35,841 bases of DNA, taken from contig DVMY01000082.1 of assembly GCA_018714755.1 (NCBI GenBank), positions 1-35,841 of the forward strand. The letters are read 5' to 3'. Under the pieces are notes generated by a model that was given only the letters and a program-made list of their open reading frames with translations, did not search any database and had not been told where the DNA came from. A program made the position numbers and the translations under genes. Of the stretch, positions 1-8,728 are shown in pieces (the stretch's first letter is position 1; the number at the start of each line of letters is the position of its first letter). This DNA is from Candidatus Aphodousia faecigallinarum. GTDB lineage: Bacteria > Pseudomonadota > Gammaproteobacteria > Burkholderiales > Burkholderiaceae_F.

Positions 1-260
1 TAAAGACGCGCGCCAAGCACATAAATCCGAACATTTTGTTGTGCAAAATTCTCTACGATTGCGGAAACCTCATTACTAATGCCGCTTTCTTGCAATATAA
101 GCGCTTCCGGCATTACCGCATGCTCATTCATGGTGATCAGCAAGTGAGCCCCTTCGGCTAACGTCGCTCCTTCTTTTTTAATAAAACGAGTGTTTTCCGC
201 GAGTTTTTTCCAACGCTTGAATTTAGCGTTTGTTTCACTTTGAATGAGTTGATAATCCAT
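1..260 (-). CDS. TrmH/SpoU-type RNA 2'-O-methyltransferase, N-terminal part (cut by window edge)
   Basis: The reverse strand reads from an ATG at 258-260 to the left edge without a stop and gives 86 residues beginning MDYQLIQSETNAKFKRWKKL. This resembles the N-terminal RNA-binding domain of TrmH/SpoU-family rRNA methyltransferases: a short basic segment with 'NAKFKRWKKL', then 'EGAHLL' leading into a Rossmann-like beta strand ('VRIYVLG'). The SAM-binding knot domain would lie outside the window, so the RNA target cannot be named. The gene starts inside the 3' end of rnhB (26-nt overlap), which suggests translational coupling. An RNA methyltransferase directly after rnhB is a common order in Betaproteobacteria (known from the family context). 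The fragment is too short for more than a family-level call. Confidence 0.75.
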   Translation of the reverse strand, partial: MDYQLIQSETNAKFKRWKKLAENTRFIKKEGATLAEGAHLLITMNEHAVMPEALILQESGISNEVSAIVENFAQQNVRIYVLGARL

Positions 261-858
261 GAACAAAATCCTTAACCGGAGCGAATGTCATTCGGTGAAT
301 CGGTGTGGGTCCGAAATCTTTTAGGGCTTGCAAATGAACGGCTGTTCCATAGCCTACATTGTGTTCGAATCCGTACTGCGGATAGCGTTGAGCCATTTTC
401 ACCATGAACGCATCACGAGTTGTTTTCGCGATAATAGAGGCCGCGGAAATTTCAGCCACCGAATCATCGCCTTTGACAATCGCTTCTGACAGCCACTTCC
501 AACGAGGCAACTGATTGCCATCGACACGAATGAAGTCAGGTTCAACCGCGAGTTTTTCAACCGCTCGCTTCATCGCGCGAAGAGTGGCCTGAAGAATGTT
601 GATTCGATCAATCACGTCGGGTCCCACCTCTGCCACCGCCCAGGCAAGTGCTTTGCGCTTAATTTCATCGGCCAATTCATCCCGACGATGCGCCGAGAGT
701 TTTTTACTGTCACGTAACCCTTCAATGGGCTCGTCCGGATTGAGAATAACCGCCGCGGCCACGACCGGCCCCGCCAAGCAGCCTCGTCCTACCTCATCGA
801 CGCCCGCGATGTGGGTGAATTGATTCAGAGTAAACAAATCAAGACAGTCAACAGACAT
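235..858 (-). CDS. rnhB: Ribonuclease HII
   Basis: RNase HII cleaves the RNA strand of RNA-DNA hybrids and removes single ribonucleotides misincorporated in DNA. The 207-residue product has the family signature 'AGVDEVGRGCLAGPV' near residues 18-32. All four expected acidic catalytic residues can be placed: D21, E22, D113 (in 'RVDGN') and D131 (in 'KGDDSVAEISAASI'). Length is normal for the family (about 200). It sits 3 nt after lpxB, as in the classical lpxA-lpxB-rnhB order, and its last codons overlap the start of the next RNA methyltransferase gene by 26 nt. The ATG at 856-858 matches the usual distance to the first motif. It is very probably translated from the long polycistronic message of this cluster. 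Confidence 0.97.
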   Translation of the reverse strand: MSVDCLDLFTLNQFTHIAGVDEVGRGCLAGPVVAAAVILNPDEPIEGLRDSKKLSAHRRDELADEIKRKALAWAVAEVGPDVIDRINILQATLRAMKRAVEKLAVEPDFIRVDGNQLPRWKWLSEAIVKGDDSVAEISAASIIAKTTRDAFMVKMAQRYPQYGFEHNVGYGTAVHLQALKDFGPTPIHRMTFAPVKDFVHGLSTHSK

Positions 859-861
859 GTT

Positions 862-2001
862 TTAGGATCCGCAGACACTCACTATGGCATCGGCTGCCAA
901 ACGAGGCGTGTCTCTTAACAGGGAGTCATGCATGCTCGCGAACCGATCCATCAAATACGAATCATTGCGTCTTTCGTATTCATGCCACAAGGCATACGCT
1001 AAGGTTTCAGCTCGACAGTAGTACTGCAAAATTTCCGGCACCAAGCGCTCACCCGCTAAAATATTCGGCAAACTCACAAAATCAATGATGCCTTTTTTCT
1101 GCATCAAAATGCCTGTCAATCCCGGCATGGCATACCCAACCACCATCGGTCGTTTAAATAGGGCAGCTTCCAGCGTCGCCGTGCCTGATGCAACCAAAAC
1201 GGCGTCACTCGCCTGCATCACCGTGTGGCTGTCTGAACGAATAATTCGGCTCGCGGCCTGCGCTTTCGGGAAATTTTTCAGTACCGAGAGAATCTGTGTT
1301 TCTCGAGCGGCGTCGGCCGCAGGAATCAGAAAAATACTTCTTGAGTCAAATTGCAGAACCTTTTCGCAAGCGCCGAAAAAGTGAGGTCCGCACCAGGCCA
1401 CTTCCGCTTGGCGCGATCCCGGCAATACAGCAAACACCGGACCTGTCGGATCAATGCCCAGTTTTTCCCTGGCGGCATCTTTGTCGGGATTCATTGGAAT
1501 CTCACGGGCTAAAGGATGCCCAATATAAGTGGAATCGATTTTAGCCTCATCCATCAATTGTTTTTCAAACGGAAAGATCAAAAGCATGTGATCAACCGCT
1601 CGCTTGATTTGATGGATTCTCTCGGGGCGCCAAGCCCAAATGGAAGGACAGACAAAGTGAATGGTTTTAATGCCTTCTCGGCGCAAATGCTCTTCAATAG
1701 AAAGGTTAAAGTCCGGAGCGTCCACACCAATAAACGCGCGAGGCGCCAGCTGAGTGACTCGCTTTTTCATCTCACGTCGGAGAGCAAGAAGCGAAGGAAG
1801 CTTTTTGAGCACTTCCACATAGCCGCGCACAGACAGAGCGCTGCTGTGATGCCACGGTTGAAGTCCCGCGGCAATCATGCGATCGCCCCCTATTCCCACC
1901 ATTTTTTCCGAAGGGTAAACCTCGGAAATTTTCGGCAGAACCAAGGAGGCGATGAAGTCACCGGAAGTCTCTCCGGCAAGCCAAACGATGTCGCGGGCCA
2001 T
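862..2001 (-). CDS. lpxB: Lipid-A-disaccharide synthase
   Basis: LpxB joins UDP-2,3-diacylglucosamine to 2,3-diacylglucosamine-1-phosphate (lipid X), forming the beta-1,6 disaccharide of lipid A. It is a peripheral inner-membrane glycosyltransferase of family GT19. The 379-residue protein begins with the typical 'AGETSGDFIAS' (about residues 9-19). It also contains 'CPSIWAWRPERI' near 140, 'GHPLA' and 'LPGSRQAEV' (about 160-200), and the acceptor/nucleotide region 'VASGTATLEAALFKRPMVVGY' near 270-290. Length matches the E. coli enzyme. The ATG lies 6 nt after lpxA ends and 3 nt separate its TAA from rnhB, so it is embedded in the lipid A operon. Confidence 0.97.
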   Translation of the reverse strand: MARDIVWLAGETSGDFIASLVLPKISEVYPSEKMVGIGGDRMIAAGLQPWHHSSALSVRGYVEVLKKLPSLLALRREMKKRVTQLAPRAFIGVDAPDFNLSIEEHLRREGIKTIHFVCPSIWAWRPERIHQIKRAVDHMLLIFPFEKQLMDEAKIDSTYIGHPLAREIPMNPDKDAAREKLGIDPTGPVFAVLPGSRQAEVAWCGPHFFGACEKVLQFDSRSIFLIPAADAARETQILSVLKNFPKAQAASRIIRSDSHTVMQASDAVLVASGTATLEAALFKRPMVVGYAMPGLTGILMQKKGIIDFVSLPNILAGERLVPEILQYYCRAETLAYALWHEYERRNDSYLMDRFASMHDSLLRDTPRLAADAIVSVCGS

Positions 2002-2007
2002 TGGCTA

Positions 2008-2805
2008 TCAGGCCTTCGGGCGAATAATGCCGCGCTCGCTCGTGGCGATAAAGTCACGCATCAACTGCAACTCACGAGCCACTTGCGGATTATTGGAAAT
2101 AAGCACATCCAAAACCTGAATAGCTTCGGCGATACGCAACCCGTCGCGGTAAATGGTCTTATAGGCGGCCTTGAATGCATTCAACGCCTTAAGATCGTAG
2201 CCGGCGCGGCGCAGACCCACCACATTTAAACCATGGGGTTCAGCGGGATTGCCATTGCAAATGACAAAGGGCGGCACATCCATCACCAAAATGGAGCCCC
2301 CGCCAACCATGGCGCCTTCACCGATACGGCAGAACTGATGCACGCCGGCTTGTCCGCCGATGATGGCTCGGTTTGCAACAATGCTGTGACCGGCCAAACC
2401 CACATTATTAGCCAAAATAGTGTCATCACCGACGATGCAGTCGTGAGCCACGTGCACATTGGCCATGAAAAGATTGCGGTTGCCGACAACCGTGATGCCA
2501 TGATCCTGAACCGTGCCGGTGGCAATGGTGACATGCTCACGAATAACATTGTCGTCACCGATTACCAAACGGGTGTCTTCACCTTTGTATTTTTTGTCCT
2601 GGGGTTCACAACCGATACTTGCGTTCGGGAAAATACGATTGCGTTCACCGATTTCTGTATTGCCAACAATATTGACATGAGAAATCAGCTCGGTTCCCGC
2701 TCCGATTTTCACTTTCGGTCCGATTACGCAAAAAGGCCCAACGATCACGTCATCGGCCAATTGAGCGGAAGGATCGACTAAAGAAAAATGATGAATTTTT
2801 GCCAT
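2008..2805 (-). CDS. lpxA: Acyl-ACP--UDP-N-acetylglucosamine O-acyltransferase
   Basis: LpxA carries out the first step of lipid A synthesis: 3-O-acylation of UDP-GlcNAc with hydroxyacyl-ACP in the cytoplasm. I place the start at the ATG 2803-2805 (265 residues, MAKIHHFSLVDPSA). An upstream in-frame start would add 13 residues not found in the family, and AGGCGAG lies just upstream of the chosen ATG. The protein is a run of hexapeptide repeats of a left-handed beta helix (about residues 10-190). It carries the catalytic-histidine region 'NVHVAHDCIVGDD' and 'GGQAGVHQFCRIGEGAMVGG', then a helical C-terminus ending 'SERGIIRPKA', close to the E. coli 'TRGLIR' end. Upstream is fabZ (75 bp gap) and downstream lpxB. 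Confidence 0.96.
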   Translation of the reverse strand: MAKIHHFSLVDPSAQLADDVIVGPFCVIGPKVKIGAGTELISHVNIVGNTEIGERNRIFPNASIGCEPQDKKYKGEDTRLVIGDDNVIREHVTIATGTVQDHGITVVGNRNLFMANVHVAHDCIVGDDTILANNVGLAGHSIVANRAIIGGQAGVHQFCRIGEGAMVGGGSILVMDVPPFVICNGNPAEPHGLNVVGLRRAGYDLKALNAFKAAYKTIYRDGLRIAEAIQVLDVLISNNPQVARELQLMRDFIATSERGIIRPKA

Positions 2806-2880
2806 GATGGCTCGCCTATATTCGGTTAATCGATACCCGAACAAATCACTTTGTCCGGCCTTGGCTATCTAAGCAAATTA

Positions 2881-3330
2881 CTAGTCCATTTTGCGGCGAG
2901 CGCACATCATTGTGGCCACGCACGCGACCTGGTCATCAACCATGGCCGTCGCCTCAAACTTGCCAATACCGGCGCGATCCTTGATGAAGTGGCAATGAAT
3001 CTTAAGTTGATCACCGGGCTGCACCACTTTCTTGAAGCGAGCGTTATCAATACCGGCAAAGAAATACAACGAACCGTCATTGCGTTGTTCTTCAGTCAAA
3101 CGAGCCAAAGCAAGCACGGCGCAAGCCTGAGCCATTGATTCGATAATAAGCACGCCGGGCATCACGGGACATTCCGGGAAATGACCTTGAAATTGAGGTT
3201 CATTGGCCGTGATGTTCTTAATCACAACAGCTGTGGTCAAATCATCAGAAACGCTCTCCACCCGGTCAATCAACAAAAACGGATAACGGTGCGGGAGATA
3301 CTTCATGATATCTTGAATGTTGTATTTCAT
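2881..3330 (-). CDS. fabZ: 3-hydroxyacyl-[acyl-carrier-protein] dehydratase FabZ
   Basis: FabZ dehydrates 3-hydroxyacyl-ACP to trans-2-enoyl-ACP in fatty acid elongation. It competes with LpxA/LpxD for hydroxyacyl-ACP, which is why it is usually co-encoded with them. The 149-residue product has the hot-dog fold signatures 'LPHRYPFLLIDRV' (residues 12-24) and 'GHFPECPVMPGVLIIESMAQ' (48-67). The catalytic pair is H49 and E63, matching H54/E68 of the E. coli numbering as I recall it. Length is normal. The ATG at 3328-3330 follows an AGAGGAA site inside the last codons of lpxD, so translation of the two genes is probably coupled. Confidence 0.97.
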   Translation of the reverse strand: MKYNIQDIMKYLPHRYPFLLIDRVESVSDDLTTAVVIKNITANEPQFQGHFPECPVMPGVLIIESMAQACAVLALARLTEEQRNDGSLYFFAGIDNARFKKVVQPGDQLKIHCHFIKDRAGIGKFEATAMVDDQVACVATMMCARRKMD

Positions 3331-3332
3331 TT

Positions 3333-4427
3333 TTATTTTTCCTCTTTCGATTCCAATTTTGCCAAAGCGGCTTCCAACGCACGCAAGCGCTTACGCATCT
3401 CCGGCAAATGTTTAATCATGACAGCAGAGCGTTCAAACTCTCGATTGGGCATGGCGGGGAAAAAGCCCATCATGAGTTTGACGTCATCAGGATAAGAAAT
3501 AACGGTCGTGGCCGGTCCGATGGTGGCGCCACTTGGAATTTTGATGTGACCGTTGATGTTGGCCGCGCCCCCCACAGTGACATGATCGCCTAATGTGGTG
3601 GAACCAGCCATGCTGGCAGCACCCGCCATCACGCAATGTTCACCTAAACGGCAGTTATGCGCAATCTGAATTAAGTTATCCACTTTACTGCCTTTGCCGA
3701 TGACCGTGTCATCCAATGCGCCGCGGTCAACGGCGGTGTTGGCGCCGATTTCCACGTCATCTTCGATGCGCACACCGCCGATCTGAGGGATCTTCACCCA
3801 CTCGCCCTCAAACGGAGCGAAACCGAACCCGTCGCCCCCGATCACACAACCCGACTGCAAAACACAGCGCGCACCAATGGTGCAATGATGATCAACCGTC
3901 ACATTGGGATGAAGTCTTGTGTCGTCACCAATCACAGAACCCACTCCCACAACGCTATTGGCACCGATCCATGCTCGGGCTCCCACCACCGCGTGATCTT
4001 CAATGACGGCTCCCGCATCCACGCGAGCGCTCGGATCAACATGAGCGGTAACAGCGACAGAGGCGTGAGGATGAATGCCGCTTGCAAACTGACTTTCAAG
4101 TTTTTCCACCACTTGAAGAGCGAAAGCAAACCACGCATAGGGATTGGGCGTAATCACCATAGCCCGAGGAGTTTCATCGCCATAAATGGCTTCTTTGTCT
4201 TCCTTTCTGAGCACCACCACGCCGGCCTGACAATCTTTGACCTCATCAAGATATTTTGGATTGGCTAAAAAAGCGACCTCATCGGGCTTGGCGTGGCTCA
4301 ATGCTCCGATGCTTCTAACCGCAACCCCCTCGTAAGGTCCCACCAGTTCTTGTGACAAACGGTCGCCGCATTGCCGACGAACCGCTTCAACCAATACAGC
4401 GATCGGATAAGCCGTTCTCTTCGTCAT
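3333..4427 (-). CDS. lpxD: UDP-3-O-(3-hydroxyacyl)glucosamine N-acyltransferase
   Basis: LpxD transfers a hydroxyacyl chain from ACP to the 2-amino group of UDP-3-O-acyl-glucosamine, the third committed lipid A step. The 364-residue protein has the expected N-terminal uridine-binding domain ('[15 protein letters not shown]', about residues 48-62). A long left-handed beta helix of hexapeptide repeats follows (about 110-310), with the catalytic-histidine segment '[19 protein letters not shown]'. The C-terminal helix ('[20 protein letters not shown]') is the ACP-recognition tail of the family. It lies 3 nt after skp and 2 nt before fabZ, the standard skp-lpxD-fabZ-lpxA-lpxB order. I see no internal promoter or terminator. 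Confidence 0.97.
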   Translation of the reverse strand: MTKRTAYPIAVLVEAVRRQCGDRLSQELVGPYEGVAVRSIGALSHAKPDEVAFLANPKYLDEVKDCQAGVVVLRKEDKEAIYGDETPRAMVITPNPYAWFAFALQVVEKLESQFASGIHPHASVAVTAHVDPSARVDAGAVIEDHAVVGARAWIGANSVVGVGSVIGDDTRLHPNVTVDHHCTIGARCVLQSGCVIGGDGFGFAPFEGEWVKIPQIGGVRIEDDVEIGANTAVDRGALDDTVIGKGSKVDNLIQIAHNCRLGEHCVMAGAASMAGSTTLGDHVTVGGAANINGHIKIPSGATIGPATTVISYPDDVKLMMGFFPAMPNREFERSAVMIKHLPEMRKRLRALEAALAKLESKEEK

Positions 4428-4430
4428 AAC

Positions 4431-4925
4431 TTATTTCCCCAATGCTTTAATCACTTGATCGGTAATGTCCACATTTGGGCCGACATACACCGCTTCTTGC
4501 AGTATCACATCGTACTTCCCCTTGCGGGCAATATCTCGAATGATGTCGTTGCTGCGCATCAAAATGCTTTGCAACTCCTCATTTCTTCTACGATTTAAAT
4601 CTTCACGCAATTCACGTTCACGTCTTTGAAGTGTGCGTTCGCGGTCCGCCAACTTACGTTCCTCTGCGAGGCGCTCGCTTTTACTCATTTTTTCCATGCG
4701 CTTTTGATATTTTTCCACATCGGCTTTGAGCGCTTTAGCGGAAACGGAAAGCGATTTTTCACGATTGGCAAACTCTTTTTGAAGTTTCTCTTGAGCCGAT
4801 TGTGCTGCCGCGCTTTCACGCAAAATTCGGTCAGCATTAACCACCCCGATTTTCGTGTCAGCAACAGCAGCCTGAGTGAACATTGCCATCGATAAAACTG
4901 AGGCAAGCACCAATTTTTTCAGCAT
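4431..4925 (-). CDS. skp: Periplasmic OMP chaperone Skp/OmpH
   Basis: Skp is a trimeric periplasmic 'jellyfish' chaperone that holds unfolded outer-membrane proteins on their way to the BAM complex. I start it at the ATG 4923-4925 (164 residues, MLKKLVLASVLSMAMFTQAAVA), which gives a clean signal peptide cleaved near residues 22-24. The longer in-frame start would put 14 foreign residues before it and would run through an intergenic hairpin. After the signal comes 'KIGVVNADRIL', then a long charged coiled-coil (about residues 45-125, rich in K, E and R), then the family C-terminal 'KGKYDVILQEAVYVGPNVDITDQV' strand region. A GGAG lies 11 nt upstream. It follows bamA, whose substrates it delivers. 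Confidence 0.93.
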   Translation of the reverse strand: MLKKLVLASVLSMAMFTQAAVADTKIGVVNADRILRESAAAQSAQEKLQKEFANREKSLSVSAKALKADVEKYQKRMEKMSKSERLAEERKLADRERTLQRRERELREDLNRRRNEELQSILMRSNDIIRDIARKGKYDVILQEAVYVGPNVDITDQVIKALGK

Positions 4926-4952
4926 ATTTTCATATACTCCATGTACGTTCAA

Positions 4953-4980
4953 GGGAAAGGCGGCCATTAACCCCTTTCCC
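4953..4980 (-). other. Intergenic hairpin between bamA and skp
   Basis: An 8-bp perfect inverted repeat, GGGAAAGG (4953-4960) and CCTTTCCC (4973-4980), with a 12-nt loop, lies in the 93-bp gap between bamA and skp. No T-run follows it on the minus strand, so it is not a standard terminator. It may act as an mRNA stabiliser or processing site setting the skp:bamA ratio. The stem is directly visible; the role is inference. Confidence 0.5.
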
Positions 4981-5018
4981 CCGAATCTCTCGGATTGTTT
5001 TGCGCAACGTTTAAACGC

Positions 5019-7349
5019 TTAGAAGCCCGTACCGATTTGGAACTGGAAGCGTTCGATTTCGTCGCCATCCTTGTCGTTTAGCGGCGCCGCGATACTGAAC
5101 TTCAACGGCCCTAAGGGCGAAATCCAGGCCACACCGACACCGACAGAGTAACGCAGGTCAGACAAGGAGATGCTCATCTTTTCATCCACGCGACCATTCG
5201 GACCATAGGAGTCACCCCAGACCCAACCGCCATCGAGGAAGGTGAACCAACGCAACGTGCGGTCCGCACCCGGCAAAGGCATCAACATTTCAACAGAGAA
5301 GTTAAGCGAGGCGTTACCACCGGCGCTATCGCCTTCTCCACCTTGAGAGTTGTCCTTCGGACCCAAGCTTGAATTTTCAAAGCCTCGAACGCTGCCGATA
5401 CCGCCTGCGTAGAAGTTCTTAAAGAACGGGTATTCTTTTCCGCCCCAGCTATCACCGTAGCCCACCTCGCCGTTGAATGCAAGCGTGAGATCACGAGTAA
5501 GGGGCCAATAATGTTGCAGCTGGTAACTGGCTCGATAGTAGCGAAGATCCAAAACTGGAAGCGTCACTTCAGCTGACAAACGCTGATAGGTACCGCGAGT
5601 CGGCGCCAATGCGTTATCACGGCTATCGCGCGACCAACCGAGAGTGGCCGCCACGGCATGTGGCGAATCACCGAAGTCTTCAACGTACTGACTGTAACGC
5701 GCAGGTGCCTGATGACCGGCTTCCACCAGCGTGTTTTCCCACTTGGCACCCAAGAACACACGGTCATATTCGGTAAACGGAATACCCCAGCTCACAGCCG
5801 CGCCGCGGGTCTCGTATTCAAGGTCTTCGGCCAAGTCAAGCTCTTCCATATCAACTCGGCGATCATACAAGTCGATGGAACGAGAGATGCCCTCAGGCGT
5901 GACGTACGGCTCAACCAATGACAACGCATAGGTGCGGGAACTGTCCGAAGTGTTCACTTCAGCGCTAAAGGATTTACCGGTACCGAAAATGTTGTTTTGA
6001 GCAAAGCCCGCCGAGAGAATCACACCGTCACTCGTTGAAAAGCCTGCGCCCAAATTAACGCTGCCGGTCGGACGTTCTTTGACGACCACTTCCAAATCAA
6101 CCTGATCGCGCGTGCCCGGAACCGGTTTCGGATCAACCGTTACCGAATCAAAGAAACCTAAACGGTCAATACGATCACGAGAAAGTTTGACTTGATCGCT
6201 GTTAAACCAAGCCGCTTCGTACTGACGCACTTCACGGCGAATAACTTCGTCTTGCGTCTTGGTGTTGCCGGAAATATTCACATGGCGGACATAGGCGCGG
6301 CGACCCGGGTCAATCGTATAGACCACCTTGGCTTCGTTATCTCCGGTTACCACAGGCGTGGGCTGAGCCGAAGCGAAAGCGTAACCCAAACTGGAAAGTT
6401 TGTTAGTAATCGCGGTCGAACCCGTATTGATGACTTCAGCGTTATATATTGAACCGGGTTCAACTTGGATAAGTTTTTCCAAATCGGCCTGCAAACCCAA
6501 CATGTCACCGGTCAATTCCACACCGGTGATGTGATACTGCTCACCTTCAGTGAGATTGATCGTGATGAAAATATCCTGTTTATTAGGCGCAATGGATACC
6601 TGAACACTATCGACCTTGAAGTCAAGGTAACCATTATTCATGTAGTACGAACGAATGGATTCAATATCCGCGGCGAGTTTCTCGCGCGAATATAAGTTGC
6701 TCTTCGTGTACCAGCTCATCCAGCCGGAAACAGTCAATTGCATTTGCTCTTGAAGCGTGTCATCATCCATCACGCGGTTACCCACGAAACGGATTGATTC
6801 GATACTGGCCGCCTCGCCTTCATCAACCACAATGGAGACACGAACACGGTTGCGGTCAAGAGGGGTCACCGTTGTTTTGACATCCACACCGTAGTAGCCT
6901 CTGGCGAGGTATTGACGGCGCAATTCCTGGTCGGCCCGGTCAAGCGTGGCATGGTCAAAGATTCGACCTTCTGCCATCCCCACGTCGCGCAGGCTCTGTT
7001 CAATCGCCGACTTATCGAAAGCACGAATGCCTTGCGTGCTGATCGAAGCCACTGCGGGACGCTCCTGAACCTGAACAATGAGAACATCGCCGTCCCGTTC
7101 CAGTCGAACGTCTCTAAAAAGACCTGAACCATACAAGGCATGAATAGCGGTGTTGCCCTTGGCACCCGTGAATTCATCGCCCACTTGGAAAGGCAAATGT
7201 GACAAAACCGTGCCCGGTTCGGTACGCGCTATGCCTTCGATTCGAATGTCCTTAATAACGAAGTCGGAAGCCGCGGCAAAAGCGACTCCAGCCACTGACA
7301 TGAGCGCCGTTACGACAGAGGCGCGCAAAAGGGAAGATTTCAAATGCAT
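5019..7349 (-). CDS. bamA: Outer-membrane protein assembly factor BamA
   Basis: BamA is the Omp85-family core of the BAM complex that folds and inserts beta-barrel proteins into the outer membrane. The 776-residue precursor has a Sec signal peptide (MHLKSSLLRASVVTALMSVA, cleavage after about residue 25 at AFA-A). Five POTRA-type repeats follow (about 28-430, each with patterns such as 'GLFRDVRL', 'GYYGVDV', 'GYLDFKVD', 'RLGFFDSV'), then a C-terminal 16-stranded barrel. The conserved 'VRGF' of loop 6 is present in 'GGIGSVRGFENSSLGP', and the protein ends in the beta-signal 'FQFQIGTGF' with terminal Phe. Length is typical. It lies between rseP and skp. No convincing Shine-Dalgarno sequence is visible before its ATG, which is unusual for such an abundant protein. 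Confidence 0.97.
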   Translation of the reverse strand: MHLKSSLLRASVVTALMSVAGVAFAAASDFVIKDIRIEGIARTEPGTVLSHLPFQVGDEFTGAKGNTAIHALYGSGLFRDVRLERDGDVLIVQVQERPAVASISTQGIRAFDKSAIEQSLRDVGMAEGRIFDHATLDRADQELRRQYLARGYYGVDVKTTVTPLDRNRVRVSIVVDEGEAASIESIRFVGNRVMDDDTLQEQMQLTVSGWMSWYTKSNLYSREKLAADIESIRSYYMNNGYLDFKVDSVQVSIAPNKQDIFITINLTEGEQYHITGVELTGDMLGLQADLEKLIQVEPGSIYNAEVINTGSTAITNKLSSLGYAFASAQPTPVVTGDNEAKVVYTIDPGRRAYVRHVNISGNTKTQDEVIRREVRQYEAAWFNSDQVKLSRDRIDRLGFFDSVTVDPKPVPGTRDQVDLEVVVKERPTGSVNLGAGFSTSDGVILSAGFAQNNIFGTGKSFSAEVNTSDSSRTYALSLVEPYVTPEGISRSIDLYDRRVDMEELDLAEDLEYETRGAAVSWGIPFTEYDRVFLGAKWENTLVEAGHQAPARYSQYVEDFGDSPHAVAATLGWSRDSRDNALAPTRGTYQRLSAEVTLPVLDLRYYRASYQLQHYWPLTRDLTLAFNGEVGYGDSWGGKEYPFFKNFYAGGIGSVRGFENSSLGPKDNSQGGEGDSAGGNASLNFSVEMLMPLPGADRTLRWFTFLDGGWVWGDSYGPNGRVDEKMSISLSDLRYSVGVGVAWISPLGPLKFSIAAPLNDKDGDEIERFQFQIGTGF

Positions 7350-7375
7350 TTTATCTAACGATTTGATCGGATGGC

Positions 7376-8728
7376 CTATTGTATCAGCCTTATAAAGTCA
7401 TTGGAAAGGGCTAAAGCACCCAATGCCAAAACAATTAACAGTCCCACTTTCTGACCGGCCACGATCACCTTCTCGGGCAATGGCCGACCGGAAACAATTT
7501 CTACCAAATAATACAGGAGGTGACCGCCATCTAACAACGGTATCGGCAGTAAATTCAATAACCCCAAACTGACCGATATCATGGCTAAAAAGGATAAATA
7601 AACCCTCCAACCCATTTGAGCGGTTTTGCCTGCATAGTCGGCGATCGTCACCGGACCGGTTAAATTCTTGGTGCTGGCCTCTCCGGTCAACATTTGCGCG
7701 ACCGCTTTATAGGTCGTCTTGGTGATGGAAACGGTGCGATCCCACCCTGAAACAAGCCCATCAATGGGTCCCTTGGACAACCAAATCAGATCCGGTTTAA
7801 TGCCGACGTTAACACCGATCACCGCTCGCTCAACTTGCGCCCCTTTGCCATCATCGACCATCCGTAACTGGGGTCGCACGGTCACCTCACGGACTTGTCC
7901 GTCCTGATTCTGAAGTGTCAAATGAATCGGTTTTTCCCCTTTTTGGCGAATGTAGTTGACCAACTCTTGAACAGATAAACCGTAACGGGCATCCGCGCTT
8001 AAAACAACATCACCCTCGCGGATACCGGCCGACGCCGCAGGAGAATTCTCTTGTATGTTGAATAAAACCGGATCTCCAAAGCGAATATTAAGTCCTAATT
8101 GTTTGAAAGGACTCTCACTTTCTTCATCAATTTTCAAATTTTTAAGATCAAAAACAACTGTGAATCGTGTGCCGTTGCGATCTAATTGCATGGGCACCGC
8201 TTCATCACCGACATGCTCCAATATGGCCCAATTGAGGTCTTCGATTCCTTCAATTTCATTGTTGCCAAACGTCACTACACGGTCCAAACGCTCAATGTCA
8301 AGTTGAGCGGCTTGCGAATAAGCCACTGGCGTGTCCATGACCGGGCGAATTTCAGGCTGACCGCTCCAAGCCATGATGGCATAAAAAAGAATGGCAAGGA
8401 GAATATTGGCGATAGGGCCGGCAGCCACAATGGCAAACCGTTTGTACACAGACTGGCGATTAAAAGCTCGGTGCGCTTCTGAGGGATCTACCACACACCC
8501 CTCTTGTCGTTCGTCGAGCATGGACACGTAGCCGCCCAAAGGTAAAGCGGAAATGCACCATTCGGTTTTATCCCGTCCTAAACGCTTGCTAAAAAGCTTC
8601 GGACCAAAGCCAAAACTGAAAGTGAGAACCTTCACACCGCAAAGCTTGGCAACCAGAAAATGCCCTAGCTCGTGAAAAGTAATCAGGATACCCAGGGCAA
8701 CAATAAAAGCCACTACTGCCGTTACCAT
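7376..8728 (-). CDS. rseP: RIP zinc metalloprotease RseP (site-2 protease)
   Basis: RseP is an inner-membrane S2P-type metalloprotease. In gamma-proteobacteria it cleaves the anti-sigma factor RseA and so releases sigma-E; it also clears remnant signal peptides. The 450-residue protein has the zinc motif HELGH at residues 19-23 within the first transmembrane segment. Two PDZ-like regions follow in the periplasmic part (around residues 115-330, for example 'SPAASAGIREGDVVLSADARYG'). The third metal ligand is in 'LLPIPLLDGGHLLYYLVE' near residue 395, and a last hydrophobic helix follows. Its ATG overlaps the dxr stop by 7 nt, so its translation would normally be coupled to the 3' end of dxr. 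That matters because dxr carries an internal stop. Confidence 0.96.
   Translation of the reverse strand: MVTAVVAFIVALGILITFHELGHFLVAKLCGVKVLTFSFGFGPKLFSKRLGRDKTEWCISALPLGGYVSMLDERQEGCVVDPSEAHRAFNRQSVYKRFAIVAAGPIANILLAILFYAIMAWSGQPEIRPVMDTPVAYSQAAQLDIERLDRVVTFGNNEIEGIEDLNWAILEHVGDEAVPMQLDRNGTRFTVVFDLKNLKIDEESESPFKQLGLNIRFGDPVLFNIQENSPAASAGIREGDVVLSADARYGLSVQELVNYIRQKGEKPIHLTLQNQDGQVREVTVRPQLRMVDDGKGAQVERAVIGVNVGIKPDLIWLSKGPIDGLVSGWDRTVSITKTTYKAVAQMLTGEASTKNLTGPVTIADYAGKTAQMGWRVYLSFLAMISVSLGLLNLLPIPLLDGGHLLYYLVEIVSGRPLPEKVIVAGQKVGLLIVLALGALALSNDFIRLIQ

Noticed and set aside
1516-2781. Plus-strand open frames opposite lpxB and lpxA
   Set aside because: The minus-strand genes are unambiguous; the plus frames are low-complexity shadows without signals.
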